A stretch of DNA of 64,000 nucleotides from Megasphaera sp. UBA1696 (GTDB lineage: Bacteria > Bacillota > Negativicutes > Veillonellales > Megasphaeraceae): contig DCJQ01000017.1 of NCBI GenBank assembly GCA_002319965.1, positions 1 through 64,000 on the forward strand, given 5' to 3'. Positions 16,685 through 25,332 of the stretch are shown here, piece by piece (the stretch's first letter is position 1; every line of letters begins with the position of its first letter). Made by a program: the position numbers and the translations under genes. The notes beneath the pieces are model-generated. The model saw only the letters and a program-made list of their open reading frames with translations. It was not told the origin of the DNA and made no database searches.

Positions 16685-17488
16685 ATGCAGCATAAAGAAA
16701 GACTGGACGTACTCCTCGTCAACCGCGGCTTGTCTGAAAGTCGGGAAAAAGCCAAGGCTACCATCATGGCCGGCCTGGTTTTCGTTGACAATCAGCGCGT
16801 CGATAAGGCCGGTACTAAACTGTCCGACGACGTAGAGATCACCGTCAAAGGCAATCCCATTCCCTACGTCGGCCGCGGCGGCCTGAAATTAGAAAAAGCG
16901 ATGGAACTATTTCCCATCGACCTTACGGGAAAGACGATGATGGATATCGGCGCCTCGACAGGCGGTTTTACGGACTGCGCCCTTCAGCGCGGTGCCGTGA
17001 AAGTCTTTGCCGTCGACGTCGGCTACGGTCAGTTGGCTTGGAAATTGCGGACCGATGATCGCGTTATCAATATGGAACGGACCAATATCCGCAACGTCAC
17101 CGTCTCCGATATCGGCGAGCCGGTGGACTTCATTTCCATCGACGTCTCCTTTATTTCCCTCCTCAAAATCATGCCGGCCGTCGTGCCCCTTTTGGCACCG
17201 GGCGGCGTCATGGTATCCCTTATAAAACCTCAGTTTGAAGCCGGGCGGGAACACGTCGGCAAGGGCGGTATCGTCCGTGATATCAACGTCCACCGTGACG
17301 TCATTCGCCGCGTCGTCGACGGCATCGCCGAAAACGGACTGTCGCCGCTGGGGCTCACGTTTTCCCCGATAAAAGGGGCTGACGGCAATATCGAATATCT
17401 GTTGTACAGCCGTAAAGACGAACCTTGTCACAACGATATCACCGATGATGTCGTCGAAGATATTGTCGGTAAATCTCATGAAATGTAG
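16685..17488 (+). CDS. tlyA: TlyA-family rRNA 2'-O-methyltransferase
   Basis: 267 residues: N-terminal S4 domain (ERLDVLLVNRGLSESREKAKATIMAGLVFVDNQRV) and a FtsJ-like SAM domain with DIGASTGGFTDCALQRGA and FISIDVSFISLLKIMPAV. TlyA proteins methylate ribose in 16S and/or 23S rRNA; the exact sites are not predictable. It follows ispA by 21 bases and has its own AGGAGAGGTAAG. Confidence 0.92.
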   Translation: MQHKERLDVLLVNRGLSESREKAKATIMAGLVFVDNQRVDKAGTKLSDDVEITVKGNPIPYVGRGGLKLEKAMELFPIDLTGKTMMDIGASTGGFTDCALQRGAVKVFAVDVGYGQLAWKLRTDDRVINMERTNIRNVTVSDIGEPVDFISIDVSFISLLKIMPAVVPLLAPGGVMVSLIKPQFEAGREHVGKGGIVRDINVHRDVIRRVVDGIAENGLSPLGLTFSPIKGADGNIEYLLYSRKDEPCHNDITDDVVEDIVGKSHEM

Positions 17489-17498
17489 GTGATTTCTC

Positions 17499-18371
17499 AT
17501 GCGTATCGGTATTTTTCCGAACCTTGTTAAACGCGAAAGCGCAGCGATCGTCAAAGAACTCATCCGGATTTGTGAAGCCCGGGGGCTCGAATACTACTTG
17601 CCGGCTTACGTCAGTGAGAGCTGTCAGCCGGCCTATCAGGAAATTGCAGCCGACCATTTCCGGCCGCGGATGACGATTTACGACACCATCGATATCGCCA
17701 TGGTTCTCGGCGGTGATGGGACGATTCTTAAGATGGCCAATAAATTTGCCTCGGCAGACGTTCCCATCTGCGGTATCAACCTCGGTTCCTTGGGGTTCCT
17801 CTATGAAGTAGAAACGCGGAACCTTGAACAGCGCCTGGACGACATCCTGGCCGGAAAATATTTCCTCGAAGAACGGATGATGCTCCATGCCGATCTGTGC
17901 TATGAAGACGGTATGATCCAGTCTCTTCCTGATGCCTTAAATGATATCGTCATCGGTCACGGCAACGTCGGCAAATTGATCCGTGTCGACCTCAGCATCA
18001 ACGGTCATTTTATTCAGCAGTATCCCGGTGACGGCCTCATTGTATCGACGGCGACGGGGAGCACGGGTTATACGTTTTCGAGCGGCGGCCCCATTGCAGC
18101 GCCGAGCGTGCCCTGCATCATGGTAACGCCAATCTGTCCGCATCTGCTCCTCAAAGTACCCTTGGTCCTGCGCGATGACGACCAGATTTCAGTCACGTCA
18201 GCCCACAGCCGCAACAGCGTCCGCGTCTCCGTCGACGGCGTGATGGATCAGGAATTGATGGGCAATATGACCCTTGAAATCCGAAAAGCCGACCATGTAC
18301 TGAAACTGATTCGCTTTAATCAGAATTATTTTTACAGTAATTTATTTACCAAGATGATGGGAAATGATTAA
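17499..18371 (+). CDS. nadK: NAD kinase
   Basis: Makes NADP from NAD and ATP (or polyphosphate). 290 residues with the family GGDGT motif (VLGGDGTILKMA), the downstream ICGINLGSLGFL, NDIVIGHGNVG and DGLIVSTATGSTGYTFSSGGPIAAP. It is 10 bases after tlyA. NadK in this operon is typical of Clostridia and Negativicutes. Confidence 0.95.
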   Translation: MRIGIFPNLVKRESAAIVKELIRICEARGLEYYLPAYVSESCQPAYQEIAADHFRPRMTIYDTIDIAMVLGGDGTILKMANKFASADVPICGINLGSLGFLYEVETRNLEQRLDDILAGKYFLEERMMLHADLCYEDGMIQSLPDALNDIVIGHGNVGKLIRVDLSINGHFIQQYPGDGLIVSTATGSTGYTFSSGGPIAAPSVPCIMVTPICPHLLLKVPLVLRDDDQISVTSAHSRNSVRVSVDGVMDQELMGNMTLEIRKADHVLKLIRFNQNYFYSNLFTKMMGND

Positions 18372-18372
18372 T

Positions 18373-18978
18373 ATGTATCCATTCCGCAATGCCGTTACGG
18401 TATCGCACATGCTCCTCGATCCCTATGTCCGCCGGGCCGGAGTGATTGTCGATATGACCTGTGGGAACGGATATGATACGGTTTTTTTGGCAAAACTCAT
18501 GCCGCCCGATGCCGTCCTTTATGCCTTTGATATACAGTCCTGTGCCATTGAACGGACGAAACAGCGGCTGATGGAAGAAAAGCTGACCGATCGCGATGTC
18601 CGCTGCCAGTGTGGTTCTCATGACGAACTCTTGGAAACGGTCGCTGACGGTATCGATGTCATGGTATTCAATTTGGGCTATTTGCCGTCCGGAGACCATC
18701 GTATCCATACGGATTATGAAATAACACTAAGGGCTCTAAAAATAGGCTTAAATAAAATTGCGATAAATGGGATAATTATAATAGCAGCTTATCCCGGTAC
18801 TGAGGCCGGCGCTCAGGAAGAAAGAGCGCTGCAGTCATTTTTGAAGGACGTACCCCAAAGGGCCTTTCACGTCTCGTCGTGGAAACCCGTCAATGAGGTC
18901 CACTGTCCGCCCTTATTATATGTCGTACAGAAGAGAGGGAAAGGTCATTATGAAAAGATTTCGCTACACAAAGATTAA
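18373..18978 (+). CDS. MnmM-like class I SAM methyltransferase
   Basis: 201 residues of the YtqB/MnmM family. The SAM-binding segment VIVDMTCGNGYDTVFLAKL, AFDIQSCAIERTKQRL and the family-specific VFNLGYLPSGDH are visible. YtqB (MnmM) methylates the wobble uridine side chain (nm5U to mnm5U) in Bacillus tRNA, so that role is a reasonable inference. The start is ATG 18373, or ATG 18364 if the ribosome binding site at 18356-18362 is used with very short spacing. Overlaps nadK or abuts it, and overlaps argR by 29 bases. A run of AT-rich codons near 18710-18790 is unlike the rest. Confidence 0.78.
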   Translation: MYPFRNAVTVSHMLLDPYVRRAGVIVDMTCGNGYDTVFLAKLMPPDAVLYAFDIQSCAIERTKQRLMEEKLTDRDVRCQCGSHDELLETVADGIDVMVFNLGYLPSGDHRIHTDYEITLRALKIGLNKIAINGIIIIAAYPGTEAGAQEERALQSFLKDVPQRAFHVSSWKPVNEVHCPPLLYVVQKRGKGHYEKISLHKD

Positions 18979-19405
18979 AGAGATTGTCCAGTCCAGACCG
19001 ATTGAAACACAGGAGGAATTAGCCAAGGCGCTGCAAGAAGAAGGCATTGAAGTCACCCAGGCGACGGTGTCCCGTGATATCAAAGAACTGATGCTGATCA
19101 AGGTCCCGACCAGTGACGGCCATTATCGCTATGCTTTGTCGCCGGAACAGAACATGCTCATGTCCAAGAACCGCATGGCCCGTCTCTTCCAGGACTCCAT
19201 CGTCCGCGTCGATTCGGCCTACAATCAGATTATCGTCCACACCTTGCCGGGGTCGGCCAACCACATTGCCGCTGCTATGGACCATGCCCGCTGGGAAAAC
19301 GTCATCGGTACCTTAGCCGGCGACGACACGGTCCTGCTCATTGTGAAAGACACGGAAACAGTTCCTAAATTGATTAAATTGATCGTATCGTTGATGAAGG
19401 AATGA
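18950..19405 (+). CDS. argR: Arginine repressor
   Basis: 151 residues: winged helix N-terminus with the recognition helix EVTQATVSRDIKELMLIKV, and the C-terminal hexamerisation/arginine-binding domain GSANHIAAAMDHARWENVIGTLAGDDTVLLIVK. ATG 18950 sits behind GAGAGGGAAAGG; upstream frame extension to 18893 would lie within the methyltransferase gene and lacks a ribosome binding site. The argR-recN order is typical of Firmicutes. Confidence 0.94.
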   Translation: MKRFRYTKIKEIVQSRPIETQEELAKALQEEGIEVTQATVSRDIKELMLIKVPTSDGHYRYALSPEQNMLMSKNRMARLFQDSIVRVDSAYNQIIVHTLPGSANHIAAAMDHARWENVIGTLAGDDTVLLIVKDTETVPKLIKLIVSLMKE

Positions 19406-19412
19406 GGTTCTT

Positions 19413-21095
19413 ATGCTGCAGTCCCTGCACATTCATAACTTTGCGCTGATTGAAGACCTGCATTTGGACTTAGAGGACGGCGTGACGATTTTTACCGGCG
19501 AAACAGGGGCCGGCAAATCGATCCTCCTCGACGCCATCGGTATGTTGGCCGGAAAACGGGCGTCGGCCTCCTTCGTCCGCCACGGCACCGAGGGCTTTCT
19601 CGTCGAAGGCTCGTTCTTTTTTGCCGATATGCCCGCGGAATTGGCAGCCCTTTTGGCAGATAATCACATCGAAGTTGACGAGGGACAGCTCATCATCTCC
19701 CGGCAGTTCCAGCGCAGCGGAAGGGGGACCATTCTGGTCAACGGCACCTTGGTTCCGACGGCCGTCCTGCGCCGCTTAGGTGATTATCTTCTCGATATTC
19801 ACGGCCAGTTCGACAACAGCCTCATCTTTAATCCCGCCTATCACGTCGCCATTTTAGACAGTCTCGACGACGACGTCCGTAAGGGCAGAGACACGTATGA
19901 CGAGCTCTATGGCAGGTGGCATAAAACGGAAGGGGCCATCAAAGCCCTGCGCCGCGATGAAGGTGAAAAGACCCGGATGCTCAGTATCTTGGCCTTTCAA
20001 ATCAAAGAAATCGAAGGGGCTTCGTTAAAAGAAGGCGAAGACGACGAGCTCGAAGGGAAAATCAATAAGGCGTCCCATGCGGAACACCTGAAGGATAATC
20101 TGCGGGATGCCATCTTTGCGTTAGAAGGCGGCGAGCGTCAGACCGGGGCTATCGAACAGCTCGAAGCCATTCACCGCAGCCTTGAGAAGGCCTCGACCTA
20201 CGACGATACCTTCAGCACCTTGTCAGGTAAGGTTGAAACCTTGTCCTATGAGATCGAAGATATCCATGACGCCCTTCTTCGCTATGCCGATTCCTTCGAC
20301 TTCGACGAGCACGCTTTGGATGCCATGCAGTCCCGCATGGCGACTATCGAAAAATTAAAGCGTAAGTACGGTGTCACCGTGGCCGAAATTTTACAGTTTT
20401 TGGCTAAAGCTAAGGATGACTATGAACGCCTGGACCAGTCGGAAAGCCATTTGGCAAAGCTTGAAGAGCAGCTGGCGAAAGAAGCGGAGGCCGTACGGCA
20501 TCAGGCAGCGATTTTACTGGACTTGCGCCATAAAGCCGATGCCCGGTTCAGCAAGGTCATGACCGAGACCTTAAACAAGCTCGGTATGCCCAATAGCCGC
20601 ATCGCCTTCCACTTAGCGCCTATGAAGGAAATTTCACCGGACGGCGCTTCCGGCATTGAACTTTATTTTTCGGCCAATACGGGGGAAGCCATGCAGCCCT
20701 TGGCAAAAATTGCTTCCGGCGGTGAAGTCTCGCGTATTGCCTTGGCCTTGAAGACGACCGGGTCCGGCCAGGATGCCGATAAGACCATGATTTTCGATGA
20801 AATCGACGTCGGCATCAGCGGTCAAACGGGCCTTCAGGTCGCCGACCATATCCGGAAACTCGCCGGCCGAGGACAGATTTTCTGTATTACCCACTTGCCG
20901 CAGACGGCGGCCATTGCCGACCACCATTTCTTCATTTATAAGAAGGAAGCCGACGGTCGGACCGTCACCCAGGTACGCAGCCTTTCTGACGGCGAACACG
21001 TCCTTGAAATCGCCCGCATGTTTGCCGGCAACGATACGACGAAAGCCAGTATTGAAGCGGCCAGACAGATTGTACAACAGGTGAAGGGATCGTAA
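19413..21095 (+). CDS. recN: DNA repair protein RecN
   Basis: SMC-like ATPase acting early in double-strand break repair. 560 residues: Walker A GETGAGKS near residue 30, a long coiled-coil middle, the ABC signature IASGGEVSRIALAL and Walker B MIFDEIDVGISG, then ITHLPQTAAIADHHFFI. It follows argR by 7 bases. A promoter for the lysine operon begins 28 bases past its stop. Confidence 0.96.
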   Translation: MLQSLHIHNFALIEDLHLDLEDGVTIFTGETGAGKSILLDAIGMLAGKRASASFVRHGTEGFLVEGSFFFADMPAELAALLADNHIEVDEGQLIISRQFQRSGRGTILVNGTLVPTAVLRRLGDYLLDIHGQFDNSLIFNPAYHVAILDSLDDDVRKGRDTYDELYGRWHKTEGAIKALRRDEGEKTRMLSILAFQIKEIEGASLKEGEDDELEGKINKASHAEHLKDNLRDAIFALEGGERQTGAIEQLEAIHRSLEKASTYDDTFSTLSGKVETLSYEIEDIHDALLRYADSFDFDEHALDAMQSRMATIEKLKRKYGVTVAEILQFLAKAKDDYERLDQSESHLAKLEEQLAKEAEAVRHQAAILLDLRHKADARFSKVMTETLNKLGMPNSRIAFHLAPMKEISPDGASGIELYFSANTGEAMQPLAKIASGGEVSRIALALKTTGSGQDADKTMIFDEIDVGISGQTGLQVADHIRKLAGRGQIFCITHLPQTAAIADHHFFIYKKEADGRTVTQVRSLSDGEHVLEIARMFAGNDTTKASIEAARQIVQQVKGS

Positions 21096-21122
21096 GGTGA
21101 CCTTCGAAGTGACAGATACAGG

Positions 21123-21151
21123 TTGACGAATGTCCGCGATAGGTATATAGT
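21123..21151 (+). promoter_or_regulatory. Promoter of dapB-asd-dapA
   Basis: TTGACG (21123-21128), a 17-base spacer and TATAGT (21146-21151). The remaining leader of about 55 bases is too short for a lysine riboswitch. Confidence 0.75.
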
Positions 21152-21211
21152 TAAAGATAATTTTAAAATAAAAATACGCCATCAAATCATAAAACTACAG
21201 GGGGAATCAAT

Positions 21212-22009
21212 ATGCTTCGTGTATTAGTCAATGGGGCAGACGGCCGCATGGGAAGCCAGGTCGTCAAAGCCGTTTTTGAAGATCCGGAACTGACCGTCGC
21301 CGGCGGTGTTAGCATCGACCACGTCGGGGAAGACGTCGGCGAAGTTGCCGGTATCGGTCATTTAGGCCTTGCCATCGAAGGCGATTTTGCCAAATCCCTT
21401 GACGATATTAAACCGGACGTCGTCGTCGATTTTACGACGCCTGCCGTCATTTTTAAAAATGCTAAAACCTGCATAGCTCACGGCATCAACATGGTCGTCG
21501 GCACGACGGGCCTTACAGCGGAACAGCGCCATGAGCTCCATGCGTTAGCTTTGGAAAAAAAGACCAGTATCTTCATTGCACCGAACTTTTCCATCGGTGC
21601 CGTTTTGATGATGAAGTTGTCGACGGAAGTCGCGCCGTATTTGCCGGACGTTGAAATCATCGAACTCCACCACAACAATAAACTCGACGCTCCGTCGGGT
21701 ACGGCTATCATGACCGCCGACAAGATCGATGAAGCGCGGAAGGCTGCCGGTGCCAAGCCGGCTCCGGACAAGACTCATGAAAGCCTGGACGGGGCCCGCG
21801 GGGCTTCCGTTGCCGGCATCCCCATTCACAGTGTCCGCCTGCCGGGCTACGTAGCCCATCAACAGGTCCTCTTCGGGGGATACGGCGAATTACTCACGAT
21901 TCGTCACGATTCGATCGACCGTAAATCTTTCATGCCCGGCGTCATCTTAGCCGTCAAAAAGGTAAGCTCCCGTCCGGGACTTGTCTTCGGGCTTGAAAAC
22001 TATTTATAA
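21212..22009 (+). CDS. dapB: 4-hydroxy-tetrahydrodipicolinate reductase
   Basis: NAD(P)H-dependent step in diaminopimelate and lysine synthesis. 265 residues: dinucleotide motif VNGADGRMGSQV, the substrate/nucleotide loop MVVGTTGLTAEQ, and the catalytic HHNNKLDAPSGTA. Followed by asd and dapA in one transcription unit, which together run aspartyl phosphate to tetrahydrodipicolinate, although dapB acts last of the three. Confidence 0.96.
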   Translation: MLRVLVNGADGRMGSQVVKAVFEDPELTVAGGVSIDHVGEDVGEVAGIGHLGLAIEGDFAKSLDDIKPDVVVDFTTPAVIFKNAKTCIAHGINMVVGTTGLTAEQRHELHALALEKKTSIFIAPNFSIGAVLMMKLSTEVAPYLPDVEIIELHHNNKLDAPSGTAIMTADKIDEARKAAGAKPAPDKTHESLDGARGASVAGIPIHSVRLPGYVAHQQVLFGGYGELLTIRHDSIDRKSFMPGVILAVKKVSSRPGLVFGLENYL

Positions 22010-22039
22010 ATAAAGAACCATGAGGAAAGGAAGTTTGTT

Positions 22040-23077
22040 ATGACGAAAGAACCGGTAGTAGCGATTTTAGGTGCCACAGGTGCCGTAGGTCAAGAATTTA
22101 TCCGCCTGATTGAAGAACGAAAATTCCCGTACAGCCAATTGAAGTTGTTGGCATCCCACCGTTCGGCCGGTAAGAAATTGACGGTCAATGGTAAGGAATA
22201 TACTGTTGAAGAAGCCAAGCCGGAATCCTTCGATGGGGTAGATATCGGACTCTTTGCCGGCGGCTCGGTCAGCAAGGAATTGGGACCGGAAGCGGCGAAA
22301 CGCGGCTGCGTCGTCATCGACAACTCCAGCACTTTCCGCATGGATCCCGACGTCCCCTTGGTCGTTCCCGAAGTAAATCCGGACGATATCGCCCTTCACA
22401 AGGGCATCATTGCCAATCCGAACTGTTCGACGATTATCATGCTCATGGCTTTGAAACCCATTCATGATCTGTCGCCCATCAAACGGATCATCGTCAGTAC
22501 CTATCAGGCCGTTTCCGGTGCCGGTAAAGAAGGGCTCGACGAACTGCGTGAAGAAACGGAGGCTTTCTTAGCCGGTCGGGAGATGGAACCGAAAATCCTG
22601 CCCAGTAAGAGCCTGCCGAAGCACTATCCCATTGCCTTTAATCTCATTCCGCAAATCGATAAGTTTGTCGAAGACGATTATACCAAGGAAGAAATGAAGA
22701 TGGTCAACGAAACGCACAAGATGCTTCATGACGACTCCATTGCCATTACGGCGACGACGGTCCGCGTGCCTGTTTTCCGCAGCCATGCCGAATCGATTTA
22801 CGTAGAAACGGCTGATGAACTTACCGTCGATGCCGTTCGCAAAGCCATCGATGCCTTCCCGGGTGCTCAGGTTCAGGACGATCCGGCAGCGATGGAATAT
22901 CCTATGCCCTTATTTACGTCGGAACAATACGACTGCTACGTCGGCCGTATCCGCAAAGATTTATACAATCCGAAGGCGGTCAACCTCTGGGTTTCCGGCG
23001 ACCAGATTCGCAAGGGTGCAGCCCTCAATGCCCTGCAGATTGCTGAATACATGCTGGATCACGATATGATTCACTGA
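22040..23077 (+). CDS. asd: Aspartate-semialdehyde dehydrogenase
   Basis: Reduces aspartyl-4-phosphate to the semialdehyde, feeding lysine, threonine and methionine synthesis. 345 residues: GATGAVGQEF at the N-terminus, the catalytic cysteine in ANPNCSTIIML and the substrate-binding region VSTYQAVSGAGKEGLDEL. The RBS is AGGAAAGGAAG. It lies 30 bases after dapB. Confidence 0.96.
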   Translation: MTKEPVVAILGATGAVGQEFIRLIEERKFPYSQLKLLASHRSAGKKLTVNGKEYTVEEAKPESFDGVDIGLFAGGSVSKELGPEAAKRGCVVIDNSSTFRMDPDVPLVVPEVNPDDIALHKGIIANPNCSTIIMLMALKPIHDLSPIKRIIVSTYQAVSGAGKEGLDELREETEAFLAGREMEPKILPSKSLPKHYPIAFNLIPQIDKFVEDDYTKEEMKMVNETHKMLHDDSIAITATTVRVPVFRSHAESIYVETADELTVDAVRKAIDAFPGAQVQDDPAAMEYPMPLFTSEQYDCYVGRIRKDLYNPKAVNLWVSGDQIRKGAALNALQIAEYMLDHDMIH

Positions 23078-23101
23078 GATCACGATGGGAGATGAATCTT
23101 T

Positions 23102-23983
23102 ATGTTAACCTTTCCGAACATCATTATTGCCATGATAACGCCTTTCAATCAGGACGGTTCCGTCAATTATGAAGCCGCTGTCGAACTGGCTAAGAAGTAT
23201 GCCGACGAAGGTTCGGGCATCCTCCTTGGTGCTACGACCGGTGAAGGAGCCGTCATGACGGAAGAAGAAAAGCTCAAGCTTTTTAAAGTCGTTGCCGACG
23301 AATTGAAGGGCAAGACCCTTATCATGGGCAATGTCGGTACCAATAATACGGCTGAATCCATTGCCATCGCTAAAAAGGCCGAAGCCACCGGTGTCGATCT
23401 CTTGCTGTGTATCGTACCGTATTACAATAAACCGAACCAGGACGGCTGTTACGCCCATTTTGCAGCCATTGCCAAGGCGACGTCCCTGCCGTTTTTCATC
23501 TACAACGTACCGGGCCGTACCGGCGGCAGCATCGAACCGGAAACGGTCTGCCGACTGGCCCGTGACTATGACAACATCATCGGCCTCAAAGACGCCAGCG
23601 CCAGCCTCGACTTTGCCGGCTACGTCGCTGCCAATGCTCCGGAAGGCTTCCACCTTTACAGCGGCGAAGATAATTTGACCCTGCCCATCATCGCCGTCGG
23701 CGGCGAAGGCGTTATCACCGTTGCCGGCCACGTCATCGGTAAGGAAATGGACGCCATGATTCAGGCTTATAAAGACGGAGACGTTAAAAAGGCAGCGGCC
23801 CTTCATCAGAAATACCTGCCCTTCATGAAAGGCGTATTCTGTACGGTAAGCCCGGTTCCCATCAAGACCATGGTCAATATGCTCGGTTTTCCCGCCGGTC
23901 CCCTTCGCCTGCCTTTAGTCGAAGCCAATCCGGAAATTCGCGAAAAATGCCGGCAGTACCTGAAAGACATCGGAAAATTATAA
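23102..23983 (+). CDS. dapA: 4-hydroxy-tetrahydrodipicolinate synthase
   Basis: Condenses pyruvate with aspartate semialdehyde. 293 residues, TIM barrel, with GATTGEGAVMT, the catalytic Tyr in FIYNVPGRTGGS and the Schiff-base Lys in IIGLKDASAS. Last gene of the operon; a strong terminator follows. Confidence 0.96.
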   Translation: MLTFPNIIIAMITPFNQDGSVNYEAAVELAKKYADEGSGILLGATTGEGAVMTEEEKLKLFKVVADELKGKTLIMGNVGTNNTAESIAIAKKAEATGVDLLLCIVPYYNKPNQDGCYAHFAAIAKATSLPFFIYNVPGRTGGSIEPETVCRLARDYDNIIGLKDASASLDFAGYVAANAPEGFHLYSGEDNLTLPIIAVGGEGVITVAGHVIGKEMDAMIQAYKDGDVKKAAALHQKYLPFMKGVFCTVSPVPIKTMVNMLGFPAGPLRLPLVEANPEIREKCRQYLKDIGKL

Positions 23984-23991
23984 GATTTGCT

Positions 23992-24025
23992 AATCCCTTC
24001 GCCTCATGCGAAGGGATTTTTTTTT
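23992..24025 (+). terminator. Terminator of the lysine operon
   Basis: Perfect 11-bp stem AATCCCTTCGC/GCGAAGGGATT with a 5-base loop and a following run of T. Confidence 0.93.
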
Positions 24026-24049
24026 GACTGTTTTTTTATAAAAGGGTAT

Positions 24050-24080
24050 AAAAAAAGCTCACACAAAATGTGTGAGCTTT
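24050..24080 (-). terminator. Terminator of tRNA-Arg
   Basis: Stem AAAGCTCACAC/GTGTGAGCTTT with a 5-base loop; on the minus strand a run of seven T follows. It begins five bases past the tRNA 3' end. Confidence 0.92.
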
Positions 24081-24085
24081 CTCTG

Positions 24086-24162
24086 TGGTGACCCGGTAGG
24101 GATTCGAACCCTAGACCTACTGATTCGTAGTCAGTCACTCTATCCAGCTGAGCTACCGAGTC
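24086..24162 (-). tRNA. tRNA-Arg (anticodon ACG)
   Basis: A full cloverleaf on the minus strand: acceptor GACTCGG/CCGGGTC (one T-G pair), D arm GCTC...GAGT, anticodon stem ACTGA/TCAGT with loop CTACGAA giving ACG, T arm TAGGG-TTCGAAT-CCCTA, discriminator A, and an encoded CCA. The A at position 34 is normally deaminated to inosine to read CGN codons. Confidence 0.97.
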
Positions 24163-24190
24163 ATATCTTGTCGTTCCTGACGACTTATAC

Positions 24191-24219
24191 ATAATAACAA
24201 AAAAAGAGAAACTTGTCAA
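24191..24219 (-). promoter_or_regulatory. Promoter of tRNA-Arg
   Basis: On the minus strand, TTGACA (24219-24214), a 17-base spacer and TATTAT (24196-24191), about 28 bases before the tRNA. Confidence 0.85.
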
Positions 24220-24326
24220 TGTATTTTCGAAAAAAAGCTCCTCGTTTTTAAACTGAAACGATCCCGTTTACCGCAGCTGCCCCGTAAGGCGAGGACGCGC
24301 AGGGGTACAAAGCGGCGAAAACTTGT

Positions 24327-25214
24327 TTATGAAAAGGTATCTTTTATCAGGCGAGTAAATAATTCCATGGCCGGACTGATCCATTTCTTGCGGTTATAAC
24401 CACAGGCGGCTGAAATGCGGGCGTCGGTCAGTTCCGTCTTGATTTCTGCCAGTTCGCCGCGCTTTAAATCTTCTTCGACGGCAAAGGTCGGCAGGTAGGA
24501 TATGCCGACGCTGCTCTTTACCAAGTTTTTAATGGTCGGAATGCTCCACAATTCGATGGTATGGTCGAGGACGATGGATTTTCGCTGCAGGTACTGCTCG
24601 AAGATTTGACGAAAGACACAGGTCGGTTCATTGATGATAAAGGGCAGGGGAAGGGTTTGGCCGGGTGTTATAAAATCAGGGTATTCTCTTTTTATATCAG
24701 GCGAGGCGACGAGGGTCATGGGATAACTTCCAAAGGTCGAGACGGTCAGGTTGTTGCCGAAGCCGCCGACGTTTTCGTAAAATACGCCGAGGTCCAAGGT
24801 ACCGTCTAAGAGTTCGTTGCGGATGTCATAGCAATTCATGGACTGCAAAAAAAGCCGGGTGTTGGGGGCCAGATCATGAAATCTTTTTAGGACCGGCGAT
24901 AGTTTATAACAGAGCAGGGTTTCGCCGACGCCGATCCGTAAGATGCCCTTATATTCCGACAGATCAGTTTCAAAACAACTGAGCCTTTCGACGGACGTGA
25001 GGACATCGGTTACATAAGGGTATAACTGCTCGCCGGCCTTGGTCAGCTGCATCCGCCGTCCGACTCGTTCAAACAATTTGACGGACAACTCCTGTTCTAA
25101 CTGCCCGACTTGGAAGGTAATGGTCGATTGGGTGTAGTTAAGCTTTTCCGCAGCCTTGGTAAAACCGCCTTCTTCGATGATGGTCTTGAAGGTCTGTAAA
25201 TATTTTAAGTCCAT
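24327..25214 (-). CDS. LysR-family transcriptional regulator
   Basis: 295 residues: N-terminal winged helix (MDLKYLQTFKTIIEEGGFTKAAEKLNYTQSTITFQVGQLEQELSVKLFERVGRRM in substance) and a periplasmic-binding-like effector domain. It diverges from the MFS transporter gene and most likely controls it and itself through the intergenic dyad at 25279-25295. ATG 25214 follows GAGAGG; upstream in-frame starts lack a ribosome binding site. The ligand is unknown. Confidence 0.9.
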   Translation of the reverse strand: MDLKYLQTFKTIIEEGGFTKAAEKLNYTQSTITFQVGQLEQELSVKLFERVGRRMQLTKAGEQLYPYVTDVLTSVERLSCFETDLSEYKGILRIGVGETLLCYKLSPVLKRFHDLAPNTRLFLQSMNCYDIRNELLDGTLDLGVFYENVGGFGNNLTVSTFGSYPMTLVASPDIKREYPDFITPGQTLPLPFIINEPTCVFRQIFEQYLQRKSIVLDHTIELWSIPTIKNLVKSSVGISYLPTFAVEEDLKRGELAEIKTELTDARISAACGYNRKKWISPAMELFTRLIKDTFS

Positions 25215-25278
25215 AGGAACCTCTCTATAGTTCAAAATAAATGAAGTTTAAAATTAAAAACATCAATTTTATCTAAGA

Positions 25279-25295
25279 GTATATCGATGATATAC
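25279..25295. promoter_or_regulatory. Perfect dyad in the LysR/MFS intergenic region
   Basis: GTATATC-GAT-GATATAC, a 7-bp inverted repeat. It overlaps a TATACT -10 candidate (25291-25296) for the MFS gene, so it is a good candidate operator for the divergent LysR protein. Confidence 0.5.
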
Positions 25296-25332
25296 TAACA
25301 GAGAAAAATCAAACTGTCAATGAGGGAGTCTT

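Noticed and set aside
21123..21211. Lysine riboswitch upstream of dapB
   Set aside because: The leader after the promoter is about 55 bases, far too short for a lysine riboswitch.
24004..24219. Minus-strand frame across tRNA-Arg
   Set aside because: The peptide (VAQLDRVTDYESVGLGFESLPG type) is the usual artefact of translating a tRNA gene.
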